DNA of 53,494 nucleotides from assembly GCA_910579295.1 (NCBI GenBank), contig CAJTTC010000012.1, forward strand, positions 1 through 53,494. Direction: 5' to 3'. The notes below the pieces were generated by a model. That model was given only the letters and a program-made list of their open reading frames with translations. It made no database searches and was not told the DNA's origin. Position 1 is the stretch's first letter. The number at the start of each line of letters is the position of its first letter. The stretch comes from an uncultured Christensenella sp. (GTDB lineage Bacteria > Bacillota_A > Clostridia > Christensenellales > Borkfalkiaceae). A program made the translations under genes and the position numbers. Below, one piece after another: positions 1 through 7,986 of this stretch.

Positions 1-572
1 GCCTTTTTCCCAGCATTAGCAGCGAAATTACTTATTAAATATTCATAAATGAAACCTAAAACGTCATATTCGTCATTTTCGTTTATAGGGATTTCATCAA
101 TAATCTTAATTAGCTTTTTAACCGCCTTGGTTTGTGCTTGAGCATTCTCACCTAACTTTGATAATCCATCATTAAGAGTTTTAAAAATATCATAATAAAT
201 AGTTCTTTGTAATCTATCTTCCTGCTCATTATGATTATGATAATTCAAACGGGCAAAAGCATTTAACGCAGTAATAACATTGTCAATACTAAAATCATCT
301 CCCAAATCAAGCCAATTAGAAAACAAATTTTTATGTTCTATGAAATAACCGATATTTCTCTTTGCAATCTTAGCAGGGATATCAGTCTCTTTTAATGCAA
401 CAATATCTTCTTGTGTTGCATCCATTTTTCTAAAATATCGCTCCTCATTCTCAGAGAGAAATTTATAAAAAATAAATCCTAAAATGTAGTCTTTATATTC
501 ATTTGCCTCAATTTTAGAACGCATTTCATTTGCTGCCTTCCAAATTTTTGCCGCTAATTTCTGTTTATTCAT
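1..572 (-). CDS. hsdM: Type I restriction-modification methyltransferase subunit HsdM, N-terminal part (runs off the window)
   Basis: Translating the minus strand from the ATG at 572 gives an open frame to the window edge, beginning MNKQKLAAKIWKAANEMRSK. It continues through the helical N-terminal domain typical of HsdM (YILGFIFYKFLSENEERYF, then FSIDNVITALNAFARLNYH). A GGAG ribosome binding site lies just before the ATG. HsdM is the DNA adenine methyltransferase of type I systems and works with HsdS and HsdR. Only about 190 residues are visible and the catalytic NPPF and SAM motifs lie beyond the edge, so activity cannot be judged. It follows the DUF262 gene on the same strand by 30 bases and probably shares its transcript. 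Family assignment is from the N-terminal domain alone. Confidence 0.8.
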   Translation of the reverse strand, partial: MNKQKLAAKIWKAANEMRSKIEANEYKDYILGFIFYKFLSENEERYFRKMDATQEDIVALKETDIPAKIAKRNIGYFIEHKNLFSNWLDLGDDFSIDNVITALNAFARLNYHNHNEQEDRLQRTIYYDIFKTLNDGLSKLGENAQAQTKAVKKLIKIIDEIPINENDEYDVLGFIYEYLISNFAANAGKK

Positions 573-601
573 AAACTTTCTCCATTTATGTAATAGTTGT
601 A

Positions 602-2425
602 TTAAAGGCTATAATAGTAGTCTTTAATTTTCTTTGCCATCATTTGACGTCTTGCATTTAAAAATTCCTGATATCTATTTTCTTCCATTTCAAAAATGGT
701 TTCTGGTATGCAATTAACTTTTAAATTAGCTAACAACTGCTCTTTATCTGTAATATTACCGCAGACAATTACTTGCGTATCACACTGCGAAAGGGCTTGT
801 GAAAAATACACTTTAGGTGACTTCTTCCCTATTGAAATATTTACAGGGCGATCAAGATACACATAGTTGCCATCTTGATTGTATTGACTCTTTTCATAAC
901 CAAAAGACTTAAGGTATTCTTTAGGGAAAATATGATGAATATCACCGCCTAACATTATTAATTCACGAACAGTTACATTATTCGACAGCAGCGACAATTC
1001 ATTATTCTTTACCTGCGCCGCCATAAACACCATATATGCAGGATTTTTAGTGGAGGTATTACTGAGGTTTTGCACGAGCGCTACATCCCAAAAACTATCA
1101 GAAAGCGTCGCCGCTTCAATATCTTTTAATGTATGCTTTACGCCGTTTTCTTTAATCAAGCGCAAATCTTTAGCAAAAACCGTTTCCGGTGACGTGCTAT
1201 ATCTTCCTGTTAGAACAGATAAAACATACCATTTTTGAACTATATTTTTTATCTCCGACACGCTAACTTCTTGCTCGTCATGCAACCGAAGGTATAAAGT
1301 GTATGCGAAATCAAGAGCCATATTTGAATTTATAAGTTTGGGAGATATAAAACCCGCACTTTTTATGGCAATCATAAACTGTGTAAAATTATGTTTATTA
1401 ACTACATTTAACACGCCCTCTTTAAGCGCGACATATGTAGATTCAATTATATCCTCACTGAATTCACGGGTTTCAAAATTTCTTCCTGAAAGCAACCCAA
1501 CTAAATCTGCCAACTTAGCACGCGGGAATTTGTGCATAAAAGCAATCCTTATAATATCATCGCACTCAGGATCGAATACCGTTTCAGTATCATCTTTCAA
1601 CCACGATATTTTGTTAAAATACTCACTATTAACAAATTCTTCATCATTTTCCTTTAAAGAATTATAGAATGCCGAGTCAACACACAAATGTGAAAAATAA
1701 TCTATTGCTCGACGCAACATATTACCGCCATGCGTCTCATCAGAAGCTATTTTTGACATAACGAAGTCACCCTGACTTAAAGCAGTGCCTTTTGAATTAA
1801 TTCTTATAAAGATATCAGTTACAACATCTATATCTAAATGCTCTTCAAGTTCAATAACGCCAATTGGTCTGTTGCCAATGTATTGTAAATTCTGTAATAC
1901 AGTATTAAGTTTTTCGGGTTCCATATCAGGATTGTTTTTACAATACTCGTGTACAAAATTCCAAGATGAAAATCCCGTTTTGAAAACTTCAGCAATATCA
2001 GCAATCCAACGTTTGCTTCTAAGGTGGCTTTGATCCTGTACCTCAAAAACAGCAGCATCTTTATCATCCGATAAAGCAGCAAATGGATCAAACGCTATTT
2101 TAATTCTCGCCTTTTTATATTCACTATTCACGACTGGAATACCGGCAATCGCTGTCATCAAAGCAGTAATTCTTTGTTGACCGTCTATCAAAATCTTTTT
2201 ACCGGATGATAATGTCCCATCTTTTAATTTAACTGAAGGGTTTTTCCATAAAATCAAATATCCCGTAGGATAGCCCTTATAAAGAGAATCCAGCAAATCA
2301 CGTACTTGCTTACTTTTCCAAACAAAAGGTCTTTGAATTTCAGGTACGGCTATCTCGTTCGACGCGATAAGTCCAAGTATAGCACTAACGGTTAGTGAAT
2401 TCGGTCTATATTTTTCTATATTCAT
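602..2425 (-). CDS. DUF262/DUF1524 (GmrSD-like) nuclease-family protein
   Basis: A 607-residue protein. The N-terminal half has the DUF262 signature: IQRPFVWK near residue 32, then a ParB-like DGQQR segment (KILIDGQQRITALM) near residue 80. The C-terminal part contains GGDIHHIFPKEYL followed by N and H/K positions, resembling the His-Asn-His-like DUF1524 module. Proteins with this architecture include the type IV enzyme GmrSD, which cleaves glucosylated hydroxymethylcytosine DNA, and other anti-phage nucleases. It lies directly upstream of hsdM on the same strand, so a restriction or defence role is likely. The substrate cannot be inferred. Confidence 0.8.
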   Translation of the reverse strand: MNIEKYRPNSLTVSAILGLIASNEIAVPEIQRPFVWKSKQVRDLLDSLYKGYPTGYLILWKNPSVKLKDGTLSSGKKILIDGQQRITALMTAIAGIPVVNSEYKKARIKIAFDPFAALSDDKDAAVFEVQDQSHLRSKRWIADIAEVFKTGFSSWNFVHEYCKNNPDMEPEKLNTVLQNLQYIGNRPIGVIELEEHLDIDVVTDIFIRINSKGTALSQGDFVMSKIASDETHGGNMLRRAIDYFSHLCVDSAFYNSLKENDEEFVNSEYFNKISWLKDDTETVFDPECDDIIRIAFMHKFPRAKLADLVGLLSGRNFETREFSEDIIESTYVALKEGVLNVVNKHNFTQFMIAIKSAGFISPKLINSNMALDFAYTLYLRLHDEQEVSVSEIKNIVQKWYVLSVLTGRYSTSPETVFAKDLRLIKENGVKHTLKDIEAATLSDSFWDVALVQNLSNTSTKNPAYMVFMAAQVKNNELSLLSNNVTVRELIMLGGDIHHIFPKEYLKSFGYEKSQYNQDGNYVYLDRPVNISIGKKSPKVYFSQALSQCDTQVIVCGNITDKEQLLANLKVNCIPETIFEMEENRYQEFLNARRQMMAKKIKDYYYSL

Positions 2426-2493
2426 AAAAACCCCAAAAACTTAAAATTACAAAATAAATTATATCAAAATTCCATATTAAAGTCAATGATAAC

Positions 2494-2973
2494 TCAAACC
2501 CTGCGAGACTTATTTGGTAATGAGTGCCACTGTTTAGCTGCAAACAATAGGTCAGCAAAACAATTTAATTTTCTACGAATTAAAATCTCTCTATAATTGT
2601 CATTTGCTAAAAAGTATTCCCTCCATATTTCCGATTCATCGAACACATACGCGAAACCCGCGCCGCAATCAAATTTTTTCTTCCCATATCGGAATGACGT
2701 CAATAATTTGTTAAGAACATTTCGATAAGATAACTGATTTTCAGAATTATAAATACTGTACTCCCCATAGTTATAATTCAAATAGCGGACCACCTGAAAA
2801 ATCTGATTAGCCGTAATTTGTAATTTTATTTCTTTTTCATTAATCTCATTTATCAAAATCAAATCTTTATTATATTGCGGCTTGATATTTTTCTCAATTT
2901 CAGCTAAGCAAACGTCACAATAATTTTCATAATCTTCAACATAATTAAGCTGACAACGCAAACATTTTTTCAT
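2494..2973 (-). CDS. Small zinc-ribbon hypothetical protein
   Basis: A 159-residue protein that I do not recognise. The first 25 residues contain two CxxC knuckles (CLRC and CDVC) separated by 12 residues, which could bind a zinc ion. The remainder is polar, with no signal peptide or membrane segment, and includes an aromatic-rich stretch (VVRYLNYNYGEYSIYNS). It sits on the same strand as the DUF262 gene, separated by about 70 AT-rich bases, and may be the first gene of that cluster. Its function is unknown. Confidence 0.6.
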   Translation of the reverse strand: MKKCLRCQLNYVEDYENYCDVCLAEIEKNIKPQYNKDLILINEINEKEIKLQITANQIFQVVRYLNYNYGEYSIYNSENQLSYRNVLNKLLTSFRYGKKKFDCGAGFAYVFDESEIWREYFLANDNYREILIRRKLNCFADLLFAAKQWHSLPNKSRRV

Positions 2974-3165
2974 AATAATATACCTGCGAAATAAAATGTA
3001 ATTAACCTTTAGATAATAACCCCTATAATTATAAAATAAATTGCAATATTTTTCAACAATAATTCTAAAACTCTAAACTCAAATTCTTGTAAAACATAAT
3101 AATTTTCCTACTTAAATATGTCATACCTGTCAACATTAAAACGCACAATAGGAATCCACTTTGAG

Positions 3166-3231
3166 ATCGTGGCGTGTGCTTGTCTTGATACGAGGCGGCG
3201 CTTCGCGCCGCAGCCAAGCACACGCCACGAT
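3166..3231. repeat. Large nested hairpin next to rep: candidate replication origin structure
   Basis: Arms 3166-3182 and 3215-3231 are perfect 17-base inverted repeats. Between them lies a second GC-rich hairpin (GCGGCGC TTC GCGCCGC). No T-run follows on either side, so this is not an ordinary terminator. It lies immediately downstream of the HUH Rep gene on the same element. Structured DNA of this kind is typical of single-strand or double-strand origins of rolling-circle replicons. The origin role is inferred. Confidence 0.6.
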
Positions 3232-3263
3232 TAACAAAACTCAACCCCAAAAAAATAGAAGGG

Positions 3264-3317
3264 AACGGAATGGGTGTTCGCCGCTAAACCGCTTGGCGAA
3301 TCACCCATTTTTCCGTT
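3264..3317. repeat. Second large hairpin next to rep
   Basis: An imperfect inverted repeat with outer arms AACGG/CCGTT and an inner stem AATGGGTG-TTCGCC pairing with GGCGAA-T-CACCCATT, around a 12-base loop. It lies 33 bases from the 3166-3231 hairpin and 40 bases from the end of rep. Two adjacent strong hairpins suggest an origin, a packaging signal or an element end, rather than two terminators. Confidence 0.55.
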
Positions 3318-3355
3318 ACGCCTTACTATTTAAATTGAGGGATATGCTGTTATTG

Positions 3356-4435
3356 TTAATTACTCTTGCGCAGTTGTGCTATCGTTTCTGCACTTACCGT
3401 TCCAACGTTTACCCCCTCGTCCCAACATTTAAAATCATCGAAGAGTAGCAACTTTTTATCCTCTTGTCCTATGGTGCATACTACGTCATTCTCCATAATG
3501 TCGGAAATGAAAAATTGCGGTAATCCCTTACTGTAAACTATCTTTTCGCCTGTCTTTTCCAAGTACTTCATAAGATAGCCAAGCGATTCTCCCAAAAGTC
3601 TTTTATCAAGGACTTTAAAATCGTTGCGTCCAAACCTTTCTGCAAAATATGTATTTTGATTTATAGTCTGCATTGCGTGTTGATTTGTGCTGTAATCTGT
3701 AACTTCCTGAAACTCGCCAACCTCCGCATTTTCAGGAATATTGAACAGTCCGTGGAAATGTAAACGTCGCTTTCCCGGTGAACGCTCCCATACGCCCATA
3801 TACTTCCAATTCTTACGGTAACACATATTTCTGAAGCACGTTTTTAATTGCTTTTTAAAGCTGTCTTCGGTATGCTTTTTATCATCGAACGTAAGCGTTA
3901 CAAAATAGTTAAAGTCGGCAAGGTTAGCCTTGCGTACCATTCTTACACGCCTGCAAATTAAGTTGCGCCTTTTCCTCGCCATATTAGAATCAACATAGTT
4001 TTCTGCATCCGTTCTGTCATCGAAATACGGCAACATAGCTTCGATAATCTTTTTACGCCGTTCGGATCGTCTTTCATTTATATACTCACTGTAAAACTGT
4101 TCAAACAGCTCTTTTTTACTTAAATTTTCCGTTATTTGGTACATATTATGGGGGGAATCAGTATTTTCAACGCCTATAAGCGCATCGGCTTCATTTGCCG
4201 GTGCGCTAATTTCAATGTATGGGAATGGCGATTCTGCCGCTTCTTCAGCGGATAATTCTATCAACTGTGGCCATTTATCCTGCACTGAATTAATCTTTTC
4301 TATAGACTTCTTACGCGGCTTAAAAGGACGTTCGGTATGAGGGATAGCTATATAATGGCTGCCATCAAAATATACCTTGGTTTCGGAATAAAAACCGCCC
4401 TTAGGTTTAACCTGCTGCTGCCAATTATAAGCCAT
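3356..4435 (-). CDS. HUH-superfamily rolling-circle replication initiator (Rep)
   Basis: A 359-residue protein. Motif 1 is FVTLTFDD at about 178-185. Motif 2 is HFHGLF with the metal-binding H-hydrophobe-H at 226-228. Motif 3 is YLMKY, giving two tyrosines four residues apart (Y287, Y291). The two-tyrosine arrangement is that of initiators such as the inovirus gene II protein and phiX174 gpA. These nick one strand at an origin and stay covalently bound. The ATG overlaps the stop of the upstream Zot-like gene (TAATG), so the two are translationally coupled. Two large hairpins follow the gene. A plasmid Rep is possible, but the partner ATPase favours a filamentous-phage relative. Confidence 0.8.
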   Translation of the reverse strand: MAYNWQQQVKPKGGFYSETKVYFDGSHYIAIPHTERPFKPRKKSIEKINSVQDKWPQLIELSAEEAAESPFPYIEISAPANEADALIGVENTDSPHNMYQITENLSKKELFEQFYSEYINERRSERRKKIIEAMLPYFDDRTDAENYVDSNMARKRRNLICRRVRMVRKANLADFNYFVTLTFDDKKHTEDSFKKQLKTCFRNMCYRKNWKYMGVWERSPGKRRLHFHGLFNIPENAEVGEFQEVTDYSTNQHAMQTINQNTYFAERFGRNDFKVLDKRLLGESLGYLMKYLEKTGEKIVYSKGLPQFFISDIMENDVVCTIGQEDKKLLLFDDFKCWDEGVNVGTVSAETIAQLRKSN

Positions 4436-6525
4436 TAATCGTCACCTCCAATTCCGTAGAGGGCATTTACAAAATAACTGTTTTGCGCTTGCAGTTCATC
4501 AACGCTCGCACATTCAGTTAAGTACTCACGGTAATCGTTAAGCCCAACGTTAGTGCGCAGAGCCATGTCGTTAAAATAGTCTGCAAAGCAGTCGGTAGCA
4601 AAACGTTTACGGTAGATTTTGGCACTCATAAGATAATACTTTTTCTTTGCAATCTTACCGTCCATAGTGCCGCGCTCTTTTTCGATTTTGAGTACGGAAT
4701 AACCATACCGATTATAGATTTTGATATTGCGTTTCCATAACCAGAAGGTTATACATTTTAATAAGTGAATTAAAAGTGTATTATCGCCGCGCCTGAAACG
4801 GAAATCGTAATACAGCCCGATAAACTTATTAAAAGCCCATTCGGAAATCATATCACCAAGAGTATAGAAGGGCATAGCTAATTTCATTTCACCGCTGGCA
4901 GTAATATTTACAATATCACATAAATCACGCGCATCTGCGCCCCAGCTCTCAGGGCGTTGTTCGTCGGCAAATACCTTTATGAAAGGGAAGTTATCAACCG
5001 TTGCGCTATGGCGACACATTTTAAGCCACGAATTAAATTTATCGTTCTTTTGATTTGCTTCGTCGGAATTCTTTTTCTTTTCTTGCAACTCAAGATTATT
5101 ACCGCGCTCTTTGCCTATTTCCGTTATACCGATAACACCAAACTCGAAACTTCCGACGTTAGGATTTTCCTCAAGAACTTTTTTGCCAAGTCTTAAAACG
5201 TCAAAGTCAAGAATATGAGCATGTCGGCTGTCTTGCCGAAACCTTTTAGGGAAGAAATCCATCAGCCACATAGGGAAGTTACCGCTATCAAGCAAAAGGT
5301 TGTCCTCTCTTATAGAGTAATTTGAAACTATAAGACTGCTTGAAATAATGTAGATAAAGTAGGCTTGCGCATACGTTGACAGCACATTATAAAGCCCGTC
5401 CTCTTTCAAACCGTCATCAAAAACCAAACCGTAACGCTCGCTATCATAACCGAATAACTCTCCGCGTTCCTCTAAATCAGCAACCCAATATTTTACCGTA
5501 GCAAGATTGTAAACCCGTCCGCTTTCTATTTCAGCCTGCATAGCTTTCTCAAAAAGTATCCACGGGAAATGCGGAAACTTCATATCGTTTTTCTGTAAGA
5601 TATCATAGGCTTTTTGCCTAAACATAACTTCCTGCGATAACGCCATATCCGTAATTGCCGTGGTCTTTTTCTTACCCATAGAACCGCACGTTAAAGAGAC
5701 GATAGGCAGCTCATTTATAAAACCGCAATTCCGCGCTTCGTAATGACGTAATCGCATTGTTGCTATACGCTTTCTGAATCTATCGAAAAGCGGATAAATT
5801 ATAAATAGCAGTGACCACCACGGGAAGTATGCAAACGGTGTTTTAAGGTCTGCGAATAATTTTACAAACTGAGTGTAAACGGTGCTGAAATCAAACTCAA
5901 CAGCGAAGTAAAAGTAGTAAGCGAAGAACTCAACGATAATTGTTGCAAGGTTGAAATTTAACGCCCATAATATTACCCAGCATATCCATATCCAGCTATG
6001 GCTGTGGATAAATTCAATGTAACCTACAATAAAGCGTTTTATCGGTTGATAAATTATTTTAGATAAAAACTTGAACACTCTAAGCGGCACGGTGTCAACA
6101 CCGTGCTTGTTATTTTCACGCTTATATACAGCCTTAATTATTAGAATGAAAGCTACAATGCAAGGCAAAATTATAACTAAAATCTTTGCAATTTCCGCCA
6201 TTACCCCCGATATATGCGTCAACCAACCGTTAAAATTGCTCTTATCGAACAGCAAAGAGAAGTATTGCGCTGTGTTGTTTTTAAAACCTTCAAAATCCGT
6301 AGGAAGCGTTACTTGCGGCGTTTGAACGTCAGGTATTAAATTGACAGTAGGCGTTATGCTATGACTTATCCCAAACATTTCGCAGAAGTAGTAGCCGACA
6401 GAAAGACCGAAATCTTTGAACGCATACCCCAGCCTTATGTATGATGAACGAAATACAAATACGCCCAACAAAATAAACCCTATTGTAAGCACAACAGTAA
6501 GTATTATGTTTAAAACTCTACGCAT
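4435..6525 (-). CDS. Multi-span membrane ATPase, Zot/pI-like (filamentous phage assembly)
   Basis: A 696-residue protein with about five hydrophobic segments (roughly 4-24, 108-131, 176-192, 193-210, 236-246), followed by a cytoplasmic ATPase-like domain. A Walker-A-like loop (GSMGKKKTT, 281-289) follows a beta strand. A Walker-B-like strand is FGVIGITEIGKE (462-473). A segment with RH at 505-506 and QRPESWGADAR at 523-533 resembles the RH...TQxPxxxDxxIR pattern of Zot/gpI proteins. In inoviruses this ATPase drives phage extrusion through the envelope. Size, membrane anchoring and coupling to a two-tyrosine Rep fit that role. The P-loop is non-canonical, and a FtsK- or VirB4-type transfer ATPase remains an alternative. 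Confidence 0.6.
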   Translation of the reverse strand: MRRVLNIILTVVLTIGFILLGVFVFRSSYIRLGYAFKDFGLSVGYYFCEMFGISHSITPTVNLIPDVQTPQVTLPTDFEGFKNNTAQYFSLLFDKSNFNGWLTHISGVMAEIAKILVIILPCIVAFILIIKAVYKRENNKHGVDTVPLRVFKFLSKIIYQPIKRFIVGYIEFIHSHSWIWICWVILWALNFNLATIIVEFFAYYFYFAVEFDFSTVYTQFVKLFADLKTPFAYFPWWSLLFIIYPLFDRFRKRIATMRLRHYEARNCGFINELPIVSLTCGSMGKKKTTAITDMALSQEVMFRQKAYDILQKNDMKFPHFPWILFEKAMQAEIESGRVYNLATVKYWVADLEERGELFGYDSERYGLVFDDGLKEDGLYNVLSTYAQAYFIYIISSSLIVSNYSIREDNLLLDSGNFPMWLMDFFPKRFRQDSRHAHILDFDVLRLGKKVLEENPNVGSFEFGVIGITEIGKERGNNLELQEKKKNSDEANQKNDKFNSWLKMCRHSATVDNFPFIKVFADEQRPESWGADARDLCDIVNITASGEMKLAMPFYTLGDMISEWAFNKFIGLYYDFRFRRGDNTLLIHLLKCITFWLWKRNIKIYNRYGYSVLKIEKERGTMDGKIAKKKYYLMSAKIYRKRFATDCFADYFNDMALRTNVGLNDYREYLTECASVDELQAQNSYFVNALYGIGGDD

Positions 6526-6616
6526 TAATTTGACCTCCCGTGTAAACGAGATAACTTATTAAAAACGCTAAAAATATCAGCGTAGTTATTACTAAAATTC
6601 TTTTAAAAATTTTCAT
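6518..6616 (-). CDS. 32-residue single-span membrane peptide (possible minor coat protein)
   Basis: Minus-strand frame ATG at 6616 to TAG at 6518. It begins MKIFKRILVITTLIFLAFLI and ends in a short polar tail (VYTGGQINA). A GGAG site stands 6-7 bases before the ATG. Its stop overlaps the ATG of the Zot-like gene, so the two are coupled. Two or three basic residues precede one hydrophobic span. Filamentous phages encode minor coat proteins of about this size (pVII and pIX, 32-33 residues), often next to the assembly ATPase. That match is by size and position only. Confidence 0.6.
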   Translation of the reverse strand: MKIFKRILVITTLIFLAFLISYLVYTGGQINA

Positions 6617-6634
6617 TGTTTTTCTCCATTATTA

Positions 6635-6663
6635 TTGACAAATTTATATGTTTCGGCTAAAAT
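6635..6663 (+). promoter_or_regulatory. Sigma-A promoter of the DUF4143 ATPase gene
   Basis: TTGACA at 6635-6640, a 17-base spacer and TAAAAT at 6658-6663. Because the -10 box directly precedes the ATG at 6664, that upstream ATG is probably not used. Initiation at 6697, which has a GTAGGTG Shine-Dalgarno, fits better. Confidence 0.75.
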
Positions 6664-6696
6664 ATGATTAAATCAAATTTTTGCCGTAGGTGTATA

Positions 6697-7920
6697 ATGA
6701 ATTATATTAAACGGGATATGGAAGACCTTATCCTCGAACTAACGAAAGAATATTCCTGCATACTTGTCTGCGGTCCGCGCCAAGTAGGTAAATCTACTAT
6801 GCTCAAAAGCATAATGTCGCCCGAACGTAACGTGATAACGCTTGACGATTTGGAAGAGCGGAAACTCGCTCAAACTGATCCCGCTATGTTTTTGGCAATT
6901 CATCCCGCACCCGTTTTGATTGACGAAGTGCAGTATGCTCCCCAATTGTTTTCCTATATAAAGATAGCCGTTGACAACGGCGCGCCGACCGGCAGCTTTT
7001 GGCTTACGGGTTCGCAGTCGTTTAAACTTATGAAGCTTGCGCAGGAATCTCTCGCAGGGCGTGTTGCTATATTGCACCTTTCAGGCGTTTCCCAAAAAGA
7101 AATGTACGGGACGGGCGAAAATACGCAGTTTAAGGTAAATACGCAATATATTCTTTCCGCTAAAGAAAAGCGTACCCCCACCGATGTGAACGGAATTTAC
7201 GAGCGTATTTGGAACGGCTCTTTACCCGCTCTGTTAAGCGGAAAATTTACCAACCGTAACGTGTATTATTCAAGCTATTTGCAGACGTATATTTCACGCG
7301 ACGTAGCCGAAGAAATAGATGGCGTAAACCAAACGCAGTTTCTCGATTTTATCCGTGCCGCCGCCTGCCGTGCAGGACAGGTTTTAAACGTACACTCTAT
7401 TGCCGCAGATATAGGAGTAACAGACCAAACCGCAAAACGCTGGTTAGATGTTTTGGAAAAGTCAGACATAATTTTCTATCTGCACCCCTATTCAAACAAC
7501 TTATTAAAGCGCACCGTAAAAGCTCCGAAAATGTATTTCTTCGATACAGGCTTGGTGGCATATTTAACCCGTCATTCGTCGCCCGAAATTTTGCAAAACG
7601 GCGCAATTTGCGGCGCAATTCTCGAAAACTATATAGTTGCCGAAATCCGCAAAACGTACCTCAATGTAGGCGAAGAGTGCTTTATCCACTACTACCGCGA
7701 TAAAGACGCAAAAGAAATTGATTTGATTATCGAAGCGGACGGTATCCTTTACCCGATAGAAATTAAGAAAACTTCAAGTCCGAACAGCTCAATGATTTCT
7801 TCGTTTACTGTCTTACAAAAATCGGCAGTTCCCGTAGGTACGGGCGCAATAATTTGTTTAAAGGACAGCTTTTCAGCTATCGACAGCAATACCCTCATTA
7901 TTCCAGCGTGGACAATTTAA
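6697..7920 (+). CDS. AAA-type ATPase with C-terminal DUF4143 domain
   Basis: 407 residues from the preferred ATG at 6697. Walker A is GPRQVGKST (26-34), a Walker-B-like strand is VLIDEVQYA near 80, and the sensor-like segment FWLTGSQ follows. The second half holds DUF4143, with a C-terminal nuclease-like strand pattern (EIDLIIEADGILYPIEIKK). These ATPases are common single-gene cargo in bacteria and archaea, and their cellular role is poorly defined. The gene has its own promoter and terminator. It runs opposite to the surrounding phage-like operon, between the 722-residue and 32-residue genes, which suggests a later insertion. A second family member is at 29307. Confidence 0.85.
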   Translation: MNYIKRDMEDLILELTKEYSCILVCGPRQVGKSTMLKSIMSPERNVITLDDLEERKLAQTDPAMFLAIHPAPVLIDEVQYAPQLFSYIKIAVDNGAPTGSFWLTGSQSFKLMKLAQESLAGRVAILHLSGVSQKEMYGTGENTQFKVNTQYILSAKEKRTPTDVNGIYERIWNGSLPALLSGKFTNRNVYYSSYLQTYISRDVAEEIDGVNQTQFLDFIRAAACRAGQVLNVHSIAADIGVTDQTAKRWLDVLEKSDIIFYLHPYSNNLLKRTVKAPKMYFFDTGLVAYLTRHSSPEILQNGAICGAILENYIVAEIRKTYLNVGEECFIHYYRDKDAKEIDLIIEADGILYPIEIKKTSSPNSSMISSFTVLQKSAVPVGTGAIICLKDSFSAIDSNTLIIPAWTI

Positions 7921-7930
7921 TTTTTATTAA

Positions 7931-7967
7931 CGCCGACGAAATACATGGATTCCGTCGGCGCTTTTTT
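7931..7967 (+). terminator. Intrinsic terminator after the DUF4143 ATPase gene
   Basis: Arms CGCCGACG (7931-7938) and CGTCGGCG (7953-7960) are followed by a T-run to 7967. It ends the plus-strand gene. The convergent 722-residue gene stops at 7987. Confidence 0.8.
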
Positions 7968-7986
7968 GTCCAGCTAACTGGACTTC

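Noticed and set aside
3065..3250. Small frames across the 3166-3231 hairpin
   Set aside because: Coding potential is an effect of the inverted repeat. No ribosome binding site or recognisable protein.
6664..6696. Start of the DUF4143 ATPase at 6664
   Set aside because: The ATG touches the -10 box and has no ribosome binding site. 6697 fits promoter and Shine-Dalgarno.
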